A stretch of DNA of 64,000 bases, taken from Chitinophaga lutea. GTDB lineage: Bacteria; Bacteroidota; Bacteroidia; Chitinophagales; Chitinophagaceae. Numbering within the stretch: position 1 is the first letter of the stretch; each line of letters starts with the position of its first letter. Made by a program: the position numbers and the translations under genes. Of this stretch, positions 24,314 through 31,764 are shown in pieces. Location: NCBI RefSeq assembly GCF_003813775.1, contig NZ_RPDH01000002.1:496001-560000 (forward strand), written 5' to 3'. The notes under the pieces were generated by a model that saw only the letters and a list, made by a program, of their open reading frames with translations, did no database searches and was not told the origin of the DNA.

Positions 24314-25402
24314 TTACGGGATGTCGTTATAGTGCCATTTGCCCTTGATGGTGGCGTTGTTGAGCAACAGCAGGCAGGGCGTGCTGCGGCCGGCGGTTTT
24401 GATGGCGGTACCGTCCATCTGCAGGAACGGCATCTCAACGCGGTGCTGGGCTTTGAACAGCTCCACGTCGGATTTATTGGAGCTGGTCACCCCGAATACC
24501 ACCACTTTTCCTTCCTGCGCCTGTTTGAGCAGGGCGTTCACTTTGTCTTCCCAACCGTAACCGGACTGGCTTACATCCCGCACAAGCAACAGGTATACGG
24601 GACGTGTTTCTTTCAGCACGGCGTCGTTCTGGCGGTTGCCGTCGAAGTCGGTGAGGATGAAGTCCTTGATCGCCGGTTCGGCATTGCCTTTTTTGATGAG
24701 TTTGTCTTTCCGGTCCACGTACTTCCAGGTGGAATCCTGCCAGGGGTAATTGTCCACCGTAAACTCCTGTTTCTTCCCGTCTTTTTCGTAGATCATCACG
24801 GTTTCGTACACATCGGGCGTTGAGCCGGGAGGCGCTTTCATTTTTTCCTCGATGTTGTTGCCTACTTTATACGGCAGGCAGTCCACGATAGGCAGGTGCG
24901 CCAGCGTGTACCATTGCAGCAGTATGGGAAACAGTACGGCCAGCACCATGATGATACCGGTGGCGCGACTGGAGAACAGGGGCTCGATGCGCTTGCGATA
25001 GATGAAGATCACGACGATCATCACCAGCAGGATGATATCTTTCCAGAACGATTGCTCGGCCGTCAGTTTGATACAGTCGCCGAAGCAGCCGCACTCCCGG
25101 ATGAGGCCGCTGAACAGGGCGAAGCCGGTGAGGAAGGTGAAGAATATGATGAGCAACAGTAATAACAGGGAGAAGATACGCATCCTGTACCCCAGCAGCA
25201 CGGCAAAACCGGCGATGATCTCGAAGGCGTTCATCACCAGTGAAAAGGCCAGCGAAAACGGCACCAGGAAAGGCAGGTGCAGCACCTCGAAAAATTCATC
25301 CATTTTGTAGCTCAGGCCGAGCGGGTCGTTGGCTTTGATAAGGCCCGAAAAAATGAACAGTACTCCTACTACCAGACGGAACAGAATCAGGATTGGTTTC
25401 AT
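24314..25402 (-). CDS. BT_3928-type DoxX/thioredoxin-like membrane protein
   Basis: 362 residues. The first 160 residues are a DoxX/MauE-like four-helix domain (LVVGVLFIFSGLIKANDPLG, FEIIAGFAVLLGYRMRIFSL) with a cysteine cluster ECGCFGDCIKL near 104. The C-terminal 120 residues look like a thioredoxin-fold domain without CxxC (LLVRDVSQSGYGWEDKVNAL, KVVVFGVTSSNKSDVELF, STPCLLLLNNA). The DUF1599-DoxX order is conserved in Bacteroidota, usually with tpiA downstream; here a permease takes that place. The start codon lies inside the first unit of the repeat array at 25400-25801. Confidence 0.9.
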   Translation of the reverse strand: MKPILILFRLVVGVLFIFSGLIKANDPLGLSYKMDEFFEVLHLPFLVPFSLAFSLVMNAFEIIAGFAVLLGYRMRIFSLLLLLLIIFFTFLTGFALFSGLIRECGCFGDCIKLTAEQSFWKDIILLVMIVVIFIYRKRIEPLFSSRATGIIMVLAVLFPILLQWYTLAHLPIVDCLPYKVGNNIEEKMKAPPGSTPDVYETVMIYEKDGKKQEFTVDNYPWQDSTWKYVDRKDKLIKKGNAEPAIKDFILTDFDGNRQNDAVLKETRPVYLLLVRDVSQSGYGWEDKVNALLKQAQEGKVVVFGVTSSNKSDVELFKAQHRVEMPFLQMDGTAIKTAGRSTPCLLLLNNATIKGKWHYNDIP

Positions 25403-25801
25403 TAGAATATCTTTTGTCTTTTCAATTGCCTAATGGCATTTACATGTCATTAGAATATCTTTTGTCTTTTCAATTGCCTAATGGCATTTACATGTCATTA
25501 GAATATCTTTTGTCTTTTCAATTGCCTGAGGGCACTTTAACATGCATCAGATATTTTTTGTCTTAGCAATGGCCTGATGGCACTTGCATGTCATTAAAAT
25601 AGCAATTTGTCTAGCAACTATCCCATCGCATTCGCACACATGGGATATCTTTTATCTTTTCCGGTAGTCTGACGGCACTTGCGTGTCATTAGATACCATT
25701 TGTCTTATCATTGCCTGATGGCATTCGCATGTCATCAGGTATCTTTTGTCTTCCCGGCGGTCTGACGGCACCAGCGTGTCGCCAGCATACCTTTCGCCTT
25801 A
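25400..25801 (-). repeat. Array of eight and a half hairpin-forming tandem repeats, 46-49 bp
   Basis: Units begin (plus strand) at 25400, 25448, 25496, 25545, 25592, 25639, 25687, 25733, with a partial ninth at 25780. Each has the form CATTAG-AT-rich linker (TATCTTTTGTCTT)-CCTAATGGCA-loop-TGT. The end of each unit pairs with the start of the next in a stem of up to 9 bp. Stem sequences change together: CTAAT/ATTAG, CTGAT/ATCAG, CCCAT/ATGGG. Units 1 and 2 are identical (25400-25447 and 25448-25495); later units diverge. The array fills the gap between the DUF1599 stop and the DoxX start codon, so it would be transcribed in the mRNA leader. Confidence 0.9.
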
Positions 25802-25802
25802 T

Positions 25803-26351
25803 TTATACTGATTTTTCATCCAGCAGGATGAGCGCGAAAACCGCATAGTTGACGATATCTACATAATTGGCGTCTATTCCCTCCGAAATGAGGGTTTGCC
25901 CGTTGTTCCGCAGGATTTGTTTGATGCGGAGCAGTTTGGTGAGAATAAGGTCTACAAAAGACTCCTGGCTCAGATCCCGCCAGGCCTCCCCATAATCGTG
26001 GTTTTTATTTTCCATCACTTCCCGTACGAAGCGGGCTTTGTCGTCGTATAAATGTTCCACCTGCTCCAGCGGCAGGTCGGTATAAGGATTCTCTTTCGGC
26101 AGGTCCATCTGCATCAGCGCGATGATACCGTAATTGATGATGGCCCGGAATTCACCGGCGATATCGTCCTCCACCTTCTGCTGCTGCACTTCCTGGAGGT
26201 TGCGGATACGCTGGGCCTTGATAAACACCTGGTCTGCGATCGAAACCGGGCGCAAAACGCGCCACGAAGTGCCGTAATCCCTCGTCTTTTTTATAAAAAC
26301 ATCCCTGCTTTGCGCCACAACCGCCTGATATTGCTCCAGTGTTCTGCTCAT
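25803..26351 (-). CDS. DUF1599 domain-containing protein
   Basis: 182 residues, with the duplicated DUF1599 motif. The first copy has DVFIKKTRDYGTSWRVLRP and VFIKAQRIRNLQE. The second has MENKNHDYGEAWRDLSQESF and LILTKLLRIKQIL. EGIDANYVDIVNYAVFAL closes the domain. This is the standard Bacteroidota gene divergent from folP. The function is not established; the conserved Asp/Tyr/Trp pattern suggests a nucleotide-binding fold (inference). Its stop codon directly abuts the repeat array. Confidence 0.93.
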   Translation of the reverse strand: MSRTLEQYQAVVAQSRDVFIKKTRDYGTSWRVLRPVSIADQVFIKAQRIRNLQEVQQQKVEDDIAGEFRAIINYGIIALMQMDLPKENPYTDLPLEQVEHLYDDKARFVREVMENKNHDYGEAWRDLSQESFVDLILTKLLRIKQILRNNGQTLISEGIDANYVDIVNYAVFALILLDEKSV

Positions 26352-26389
26352 AATTTGTGTTAAATTGCCGGTCTATCATCTTAAACCGA

Positions 26390-27250
26390 ATGAAATTCAA
26401 AAATACATTATTACATAAAGATTTCACTATCTGTTGCCGGGGAAAGTTGGTCGACCTTTCCACCCCTGCCGTGATGGGGATTATCAATGTAACGGACGAT
26501 TCGTTTTACGCCAACAGCCGCACCCGCACGCTGCACCACATCGTGGAACGCGCCGGCCAGCTGCTGGCCGACGGGGCCGTGTTCCTCGACATCGGTGCCC
26601 AGAGCACCCGCCCCGGCGCCGAGATGGTGGGCGCCCCGGAAGAAACGGAACGCCTCCTGCCGGCCATCCACGCCATCCTGCACCACTACCCGGAAGCCCT
26701 CCTGTCGGTCGACACCTTTCACGCCTCCGTGGCAGAGAAGTGCATCCTGGCGGGCGCGGCCATCGTGAACGACGTCAGCGCCGGCGACATGGACCCGGAT
26801 ATGCTGGCCGTTACCGCTTCCCTGCAGGCCCCTTACATCGCCATGCACATGCAGGGCACCCCGGCCACCATGCAGCAGAACCCGCAGTATACCGACGTAA
26901 CGCAGGAAGTGCTCGGCTACTTCCTGCAAAAACTTCACCAATGCCGCGAAGCAGGCATCAAAGACGTGATCCTCGACCCCGGCTTCGGTTTTGGTAAAAC
27001 GCTGGCCCACAACCATATATTATTGCAGCAGCTGGACCTGCTGCAGGTGGCCGGTGCGCCCATCCTCGCGGGCGTATCCCGCAAGTCGATGATCTACAGG
27101 CTCCTGGGCGGCACGCCGGCGGAAGCCCTCAATGGCACCACCGTGCTGCATACCATCGCCCTGCTCAACGGCGCGGCCATCCTGCGCGCCCACGACGTGA
27201 AGGAAGCCGTGGAGTGCGTACGCATTGTTTCTTACCAGCGCTCACTATAG
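26390..27250 (+). CDS. folP: Dihydropteroate synthase
   Basis: 286 residues from the ATG at 26390; an upstream in-frame start at 26357 adds a poorly conserved extension. It condenses p-aminobenzoate with 6-hydroxymethyl-dihydropterin pyrophosphate in folate synthesis and is the sulfonamide target. Motifs: GIINVTDDSFYANS, FLDIGAQSTRPGAEMV, SVDTFHASVAEKCI, AIVNDVSAGDMD, MHMQGTPATMQ, DPGFGFGKTLAHN, AGVSRKSMI. Followed 27 bp later by cdaA, a conserved pairing in the phylum. Confidence 0.96.
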   Translation: MKFKNTLLHKDFTICCRGKLVDLSTPAVMGIINVTDDSFYANSRTRTLHHIVERAGQLLADGAVFLDIGAQSTRPGAEMVGAPEETERLLPAIHAILHHYPEALLSVDTFHASVAEKCILAGAAIVNDVSAGDMDPDMLAVTASLQAPYIAMHMQGTPATMQQNPQYTDVTQEVLGYFLQKLHQCREAGIKDVILDPGFGFGKTLAHNHILLQQLDLLQVAGAPILAGVSRKSMIYRLLGGTPAEALNGTTVLHTIALLNGAAILRAHDVKEAVECVRIVSYQRSL

Positions 27251-27277
27251 CTGCGCAATTATTTTTATTTTTACCGC

Positions 27278-28087
27278 ATGAAGGATGTATATCAATTTTA
27301 TGGATTTGAGTTTCGCTGGCTGAATGTAATTGACCTGTTGATCGTAATTTTCCTGGTGATCCAGTTGTACCGCCTGCTGAAAGGCAGCCTCGCGTTCAAC
27401 ATTTTTATCGGGCTGCTGATGGTCTATGCCGCGTATTTCGCCGTGCGCTCGCTACAAATGCCCATTCTCACCAACATACTCGAGAACTTTATTAACGTAG
27501 GCCTCATTGCCATCATCATTATTTTTCAGCCCGAAATCCGGAAGTTCCTGCTGGTGCTGGGCAAAAAAACGCCGTTGAGCAAAGACAGCTTTTTCACCAA
27601 ACTCTTCCTCCCCGACCGTTTCAAAAGTTACAAGGAAGAAGAAAATATCATCAATGAGCTCATTACGGCCGTGGGCCATATGGCCGCCAGCCAGACGGGC
27701 GCGCTGATCGTGATCGCCACCACCTACAGGGTGAAGTTCGACACGGCCTCCAGCATCGCCATCGACGGGAACGTGAGCGCCAAATTGATCGAAAGCATTT
27801 TTGAAAAGAACAGCCCGCTGCACGACGGGGCGCTGATCATCGTGGGCAATAAAATACTGGCCGCCAAGGTCATCCTGCCCGTATCCGAAAACCCCAACCT
27901 GCCTACCCGCATCGGTATGCGCCACCGCTCCGCCGTGGGCATTACCGAGCACAGCGACAACCTGGCCATCATCGTGTCTGAAGAACGCGGTTCCGTATCG
28001 TTTGCCAAAGACGGCCAGCTGGTGCAGAATGTGTCGCTCGAGGAACTGAAAGTGAAGCTGTATGAGGTGCTGGTAGACGGGATCTGA
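27278..28087 (+). CDS. cdaA: Diadenylate cyclase CdaA
   Basis: 269 residues. About three N-terminal membrane helices (19-36, 38-58, 73-84) precede the DAC domain. Catalytic motifs are D183GA185 (LHDGALIIVG) and R215HR217 (GMRHRSAVGITE). It makes the second messenger c-di-AMP from two ATP. The YbbR-type partner CdaR is not adjacent. It lies 27 bp after folP and should be co-transcribed with it. Confidence 0.95.
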   Translation: MKDVYQFYGFEFRWLNVIDLLIVIFLVIQLYRLLKGSLAFNIFIGLLMVYAAYFAVRSLQMPILTNILENFINVGLIAIIIIFQPEIRKFLLVLGKKTPLSKDSFFTKLFLPDRFKSYKEEENIINELITAVGHMAASQTGALIVIATTYRVKFDTASSIAIDGNVSAKLIESIFEKNSPLHDGALIIVGNKILAAKVILPVSENPNLPTRIGMRHRSAVGITEHSDNLAIIVSEERGSVSFAKDGQLVQNVSLEELKVKLYEVLVDGI

Positions 28088-28158
28088 TCTCTTTCCCTCC
28101 AGGTAAATTAGCCCGTCCCGCGAATACCGCCTGTCCTGCTATGCCCATAAATACAAAG

Positions 28159-28180
28159 TCCTCCCGTTGGTACGGGAGGA
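28159..28180. terminator. Hairpin between convergent genes, possible shared terminator
   Basis: Perfect 8-bp stem TCCTCCCG/CGGGAGGA with loop TTGGTA, between the cdaA stop (+) and the small 93-residue gene stop (-). The T-runs are weak, so the assignment is tentative. Confidence 0.45.
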
Positions 28181-28214
28181 TCTATGTTTGGGGGGATGAC
28201 TCTATTAGAATATC

Positions 28215-28496
28215 TTATTTCACTTCGATTGCCAGTTGCTGTGGCCCTATATGCACCGTATAGGCGCCGGGCGGCAGCGTTTTGACCTGCAAGGTATACA
28301 ACCCTTTGTGGTGGCCTCCTTCCAGAGGGATCATCCTCACCGGCTCCTGCCCGCTGTTGTAAATCGTGCATTGTACCGCACCCTTTTGCCTTTCCATTGC
28401 CGGAACCCTGATACATACATGCCCTTCCGGGGCAGGTAGCTGTTGCATCGCAACGGTCAGTGGATTCAAAAACAATATAAAACTCCAGATATACAT
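28215..28496 (-). CDS. Small exported protein of unknown function
   Basis: 93 residues. The N-terminus is hydrophobic (MYIWSFILFLNPLTVAM), a likely signal peptide or anchor. A small beta-rich domain follows: GHVCIRVPAMERQKGAVQCT, YNSGQEPVRMIPLEGG, LYTLQVKTLPPGAYTVHIG. The layout resembles the FlgD-like or type IX sorting-domain strands that end secreted Bacteroidota proteins (N-x-G...LP-x-G-x-Y-x-V), here standing alone. Function unknown. A -7 box lies at 28563-28570. Confidence 0.65.
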   Translation of the reverse strand: MYIWSFILFLNPLTVAMQQLPAPEGHVCIRVPAMERQKGAVQCTIYNSGQEPVRMIPLEGGHHKGLYTLQVKTLPPGAYTVHIGPQQLAIEVK

Positions 28497-28562
28497 AAGA
28501 ACCTTCTTTCAGGGAATGTTGCTTCGGTTCTTACAGGAAATGATCAAAAGGATTGGATACCT

Positions 28563-28570
28563 CAAATATA
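28563..28570 (-). promoter_or_regulatory. Probable promoter of the 93-residue gene, -7 box TATATTTG
   Basis: Minus-strand exact TAnnTTTG match about 67 bases before the ATG at 28496. It lies directly after the inverted repeat at 28576-28608. Confidence 0.5.
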
Positions 28571-28575
28571 CAAAA

Positions 28576-28608
28576 GTTAACAAATCTGATATACTCAGAT
28601 TTGTTAAC
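28576..28608 (-). terminator. Perfect 14-bp inverted repeat after the YraN gene, probable terminator
   Basis: Arms GTTAACAAATCTGA and its exact complement with a 5-base loop, followed on the minus strand by TTTTGTAT. It starts 19 bp past the YraN stop. The stem is AT-rich, so it may also act as an operator for the downstream promoter. Confidence 0.65.
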
Positions 28609-28626
28609 TCGTTGTTAATCCGGTTT

Positions 28627-28980
28627 TCAAAAAGCGTCTTCGAAATGCACGATCTCTTCCCCGCCCACGCCCAGCGTGACGGAGATAATGTCGAAACGGA
28701 TGCAGTCGGGCTGCAGTGCATATTGCTCGAGGTAATGCTCGGCCGCCCTTAACAGCAGTTCCTGCTTGGCGCCGTTCACCGCTTCCTCCGGCATACCGAA
28801 AAACTGGGTGCTGCGCGTTTTCACTTCCACGAATACGAGCGTGCCGCCCTGCCGGGCGATGATGTCGATTTCTTTTTTACCGGAGGTCCAGTTGATATGC
28901 AATATTTGATAATGTTTGCGCAACAGGAAATTCGCGGCTAACTGCTCTCCCTTTTTACCCAGGTCGTGATGAGATGCCAT
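28627..28980 (-). CDS. yraN: YraN family (UPF0102) nuclease-like protein
   Basis: 117 residues. The family pattern is complete: GKKGEQLAANFLLRKHYQIL, the nuclease-like core EIDIIARQGGTLVFVEVKTR (D-x8-E-x-K form), and DCIRFDIISV near the end. YraN proteins resemble Holliday-junction resolvase-fold nucleases; the cellular role is still uncertain. Divergent from manA. Confidence 0.93.
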   Translation of the reverse strand: MASHHDLGKKGEQLAANFLLRKHYQILHINWTSGKKEIDIIARQGGTLVFVEVKTRSTQFFGMPEEAVNGAKQELLLRAAEHYLEQYALQPDCIRFDIISVTLGVGGEEIVHFEDAF

Positions 28981-29008
28981 CTGATTTATCTATTTTTACG
29001 GCTTAACA

Positions 29009-30217
29009 ATGGAAAAGATGCATCGCTCAAACGTATATTATCTTAAAGGAAAGGTACAACATTATGCCTGGGGAGGTTACAGTTACATTCCTCAATTGCT
29101 GGGACAGCCGGTGACCGACAAACCGGCGGCGGAATACTGGATGGGCGCTCACCAGAGTGCGCCTTCGGAACTGGATACGCCGCAGGGACCGGTTTTGCTG
29201 AATGAATATATCGCCTCCGCGCCGGCGGGCGTGCTGGGTGCAGCCGCTGCCGAAAAGTTCGGGGAACTGCCCTACCTGTTCAAGATACTGGATGTTAAAG
29301 ACATGTTGTCCATCCAGGTGCATCCCACCAAAGCCGAAGCGGAAAAAGGCTTCCGGCGGGAAAATGAGGCGGGCATTCCCCTCAGCGCCCCCAACCGCAA
29401 TTATAAAGATGCCAACCACAAACCGGAGATCATGGTGGCGCTCAGCGAATTCTGGCTGCTGCACGGGTTTCTGCCGGAAGACAAACTGAAAAAAGTACTG
29501 CAGGAAGTGCCCGAGCTGCGCTCCCTCGCAGGCACCTTCGAACAGGACGGTTATTTCGGCCTGTATAAAAAAGTGATGGAAATGCCGCAGAACGAAGTGA
29601 ACGCCCTGCTCCGCCCCCTCGCGGAACGCGTGCTGCCCGCCTACAAAGCCGGTCAGCTGCAGAAAAGCGACCCGGCCTTCTGGACGGGCCGTGCCATCGA
29701 CAACGACCCCGCCGGCCTGGAGCGGCTCGACAGGGGCATCTTCTCGATCTATTTTTTCAACATCGTATATGCGGCCCCGGGAGAAGCGGTTTTCCAGGAT
29801 GCGGGCATCCCCCACGCTTACCTCGAAGGCCAGAACGCCGAACTGATGGCCAATTCGGACAACGTGCTGCGCGGCGGCCTCACCCCCAAGCACATCGATG
29901 TGCCGGAACTGCTGAAGCACACCCGCTTCGAGGCCGTGCACCCGAACATCCTGAAAGGGGAACCCGTGCATAACGGCCAGGAACGCATCTACCCCACCCC
30001 CGCACCTGATTTTGTGATCAGCACCATCACCCTGAAGGCCGGCGACACCTACCAGCATACGGCCACGGCGCCGGAAACCTGGATCGTGCAGGACGGCGAA
30101 GGCCAGGTGAACGAACTGCCGATCCGCCAGGGCTCTTCCGTGTTCATTCCCTTCGGCGTGCCCTATACGCTCACGGCCGGGTCCGGACTGGTAGTCTTTA
30201 AAGCAGCTATCCCTTAA
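29009..30217 (+). CDS. manA: Mannose-6-phosphate isomerase, class I
   Basis: 402 residues. A zinc enzyme interconverting mannose-6-phosphate and fructose-6-phosphate. Signatures: QHYAWGGYSYIPQLLG near the N-terminus, KILDVKDMLSIQVHPTKAEA (zinc-binding Q-x-H region, about 91-110), NYKDANHKPEIMVAL (about 131-145) and GIPHAYLEGQNAELMANSDN (about 270-289). The start could be either ATG at 29009 or 29018. Single gene; the next gene has its own promoter. Confidence 0.94.
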   Translation: MEKMHRSNVYYLKGKVQHYAWGGYSYIPQLLGQPVTDKPAAEYWMGAHQSAPSELDTPQGPVLLNEYIASAPAGVLGAAAAEKFGELPYLFKILDVKDMLSIQVHPTKAEAEKGFRRENEAGIPLSAPNRNYKDANHKPEIMVALSEFWLLHGFLPEDKLKKVLQEVPELRSLAGTFEQDGYFGLYKKVMEMPQNEVNALLRPLAERVLPAYKAGQLQKSDPAFWTGRAIDNDPAGLERLDRGIFSIYFFNIVYAAPGEAVFQDAGIPHAYLEGQNAELMANSDNVLRGGLTPKHIDVPELLKHTRFEAVHPNILKGEPVHNGQERIYPTPAPDFVISTITLKAGDTYQHTATAPETWIVQDGEGQVNELPIRQGSSVFIPFGVPYTLTAGSGLVVFKAAIP

Positions 30218-30222
30218 TTGAT

Positions 30223-30230
30223 TATATTTG
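30223..30230 (+). promoter_or_regulatory. Probable promoter of the DUF6580 gene, -7 box TATATTTG
   Basis: Exact TAnnTTTG match 22 bases before the ATG at 30252. Confidence 0.6.
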
Positions 30231-30251
30231 TATTGTTAAAGAACAATCCGT

Positions 30252-30845
30252 ATGAAGAAAGAAACATTATCGAACATCATCCTCATAGCCGCGCTCATCT
30301 TCCTGACCACGCTCGGCCGGCTGGCGACCAATTACATGGCCATCTATAATTTCACCGCCATCGGCGCGGGCGCATTGTTCGCCGGCGTGGTGCTGAAAGA
30401 GAAAAAGTACGCATACATCGTTCCGCTGGCCGCTCTTGTGCTCAGCGACATATTCTTCCAGCTGTTCACCGAAATCCCCGGCTTCTACGGCGGCGAAATG
30501 CTGTTCGTATACGGCGGTTTCGTGCTGATCACCTTCATGGGCACCCGGATCCGCAAACCGAAAGCGGGCAATATATTCCTGGCATCCATCGCATCGGGCC
30601 TGATTTTCTACCTGGTATCGAACCTGGGCACTTTCCTGTTCCGCGACATGTACCCGCATACTTTCAGCGGCCTGCTGGCCTGCTACTATGCCGCCATTCC
30701 GTTCTACAAAAACGAACTGTTCGGCAGTTTCTTCCTGAACACCATCATGGGCAACGTATTTTATACCGGCCTCCTGTTCGGTGCCTACAGCCTGCTGAAA
30801 CCCGTTTTCGTGAAACAGACCGGGAACAGGGAACAATTCGCATAA
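30252..30845 (+). CDS. DUF6580 family membrane protein
   Basis: 197 residues with five or six hydrophobic helices. Core: TTLGRLATNYMAIYNFTAIG, GALFAGVVLKEKKYAYIVPL, VLSDIFFQLFTEIPGFYGGE and NLGTFLFRDMYPHTFSGLLA. The N-terminal N-F-T/S-x-I-G-A-x-A-L pattern resembles substrate-binding subunits of ECF transporters, so uptake of a small cofactor is possible (inference). Promoter at 30223 and terminator at 30865-30897 make it monocistronic. Confidence 0.82.
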   Translation: MKKETLSNIILIAALIFLTTLGRLATNYMAIYNFTAIGAGALFAGVVLKEKKYAYIVPLAALVLSDIFFQLFTEIPGFYGGEMLFVYGGFVLITFMGTRIRKPKAGNIFLASIASGLIFYLVSNLGTFLFRDMYPHTFSGLLACYYAAIPFYKNELFGSFFLNTIMGNVFYTGLLFGAYSLLKPVFVKQTGNREQFA

Positions 30846-30864
30846 GTTCTCCAAACATATTTGG

Positions 30865-30897
30865 AAAAGCTTCCGCCTTAGGGTGGAAGCTTTTTTT
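30865..30897 (+). terminator. Rho-independent terminator
   Basis: Stem AAAAGCTTCC.../...GGAAGCTTTT with a run of seven T, 20 bp after the DUF6580 gene. Confidence 0.88.
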
Positions 30898-31034
30898 GTT
30901 GGGGTATGCCTTTACAGGAAATTGCCTGCCACGGTAGATATGCCAGGATCAATACCCTTCATAACAATAAAATCGTTACATTTAGAAGGATGCCGGTTGA
31001 CCGCCAGCTTCATATCGTTTTAACCCTTACTGCC

Positions 31035-31676
31035 ATGAAAAGTTTGCTGCATATTCTTTGCCCACTCCTCTTATTTACCAGTGCCACTGCGCAAAAGGTA
31101 CAACGACCGACATTTGAAGGCAACAAACCGTTTGAAACTTTCATGGCGATCCATTTCAGGGTGACGCCGGAGGTAAGGGATTCGATGACGGCAGGCAACG
31201 GCACGGCCGCGGTAGTGTTTTCATTCGTGATCAACGGGCAGGGACGGGCAGACAGCCTGGTGTTCCATGAAAGCACACCTACGGCGCTGGAAAGCGAAAT
31301 ACGCCGTCTCCTCGCCAAGCCGGAAAACCGCTGGAAGGCGGCAACGCGTAAGGGGCAGCCGGTGGTTTCCGCGCCGTTCTTTCAGAGTATTTATATTGTC
31401 TATGAGGAAACAGATAAAGCGGCAGAAAAAATTGCATCGTTGACGTCGCGTTACCGGCACTTTGCCTATCAGTCATTGCCCAACTGGCAACGGGGCAGTA
31501 TAGTGATCGAGCCCATGCAGGTGACCGTTTTCCAGGGAATCGTGTGTGATTTCAAGGTAAAGCCGCCGATAGACGATTTACCTTCAGGTTACACCACCTC
31601 TCGTATCCCACCGCTTCAAAAACCCGTCGTTTTCCTGCAGCTCCGTCCACAAACCAGCGGCGCTGAAAAACATTGA
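31035..31676 (+). CDS. Secreted protein with TonB C-terminal-like domain
   Basis: 213 residues from the ATG at 31035, the start of a signal peptide (MKSLLHILCPLLLFTSATAQ). The frame upstream to 30906 lacks such a feature. Residues about 50-120 resemble the TonB C-terminal fold: AAVVFSFVINGQGRADSLVF, ALESEIRRLLAKPENRWKAA and KGQPVVSAPFFQSIYIV. The proline-rich spacer and membrane anchor of true TonB are missing. Such stand-alone domains are common in Bacteroidota and their role is not established. Confidence 0.75.
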   Translation: MKSLLHILCPLLLFTSATAQKVQRPTFEGNKPFETFMAIHFRVTPEVRDSMTAGNGTAAVVFSFVINGQGRADSLVFHESTPTALESEIRRLLAKPENRWKAATRKGQPVVSAPFFQSIYIVYEETDKAAEKIASLTSRYRHFAYQSLPNWQRGSIVIEPMQVTVFQGIVCDFKVKPPIDDLPSGYTTSRIPPLQKPVVFLQLRPQTSGAEKH

Positions 31677-31764
31677 ACCCGTTTTTATGACGGGCAAGCA
31701 GGAAAAGTAAACAACCTGGAAAATAGAAAAGGTCACCTCCCGGCAGCCCTTTTCATACAATGAT

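Noticed and set aside
25400..25801. CRISPR array
   Set aside because: The whole unit repeats with no unique spacers, the period varies 46-49 bp, and no cas genes are near.
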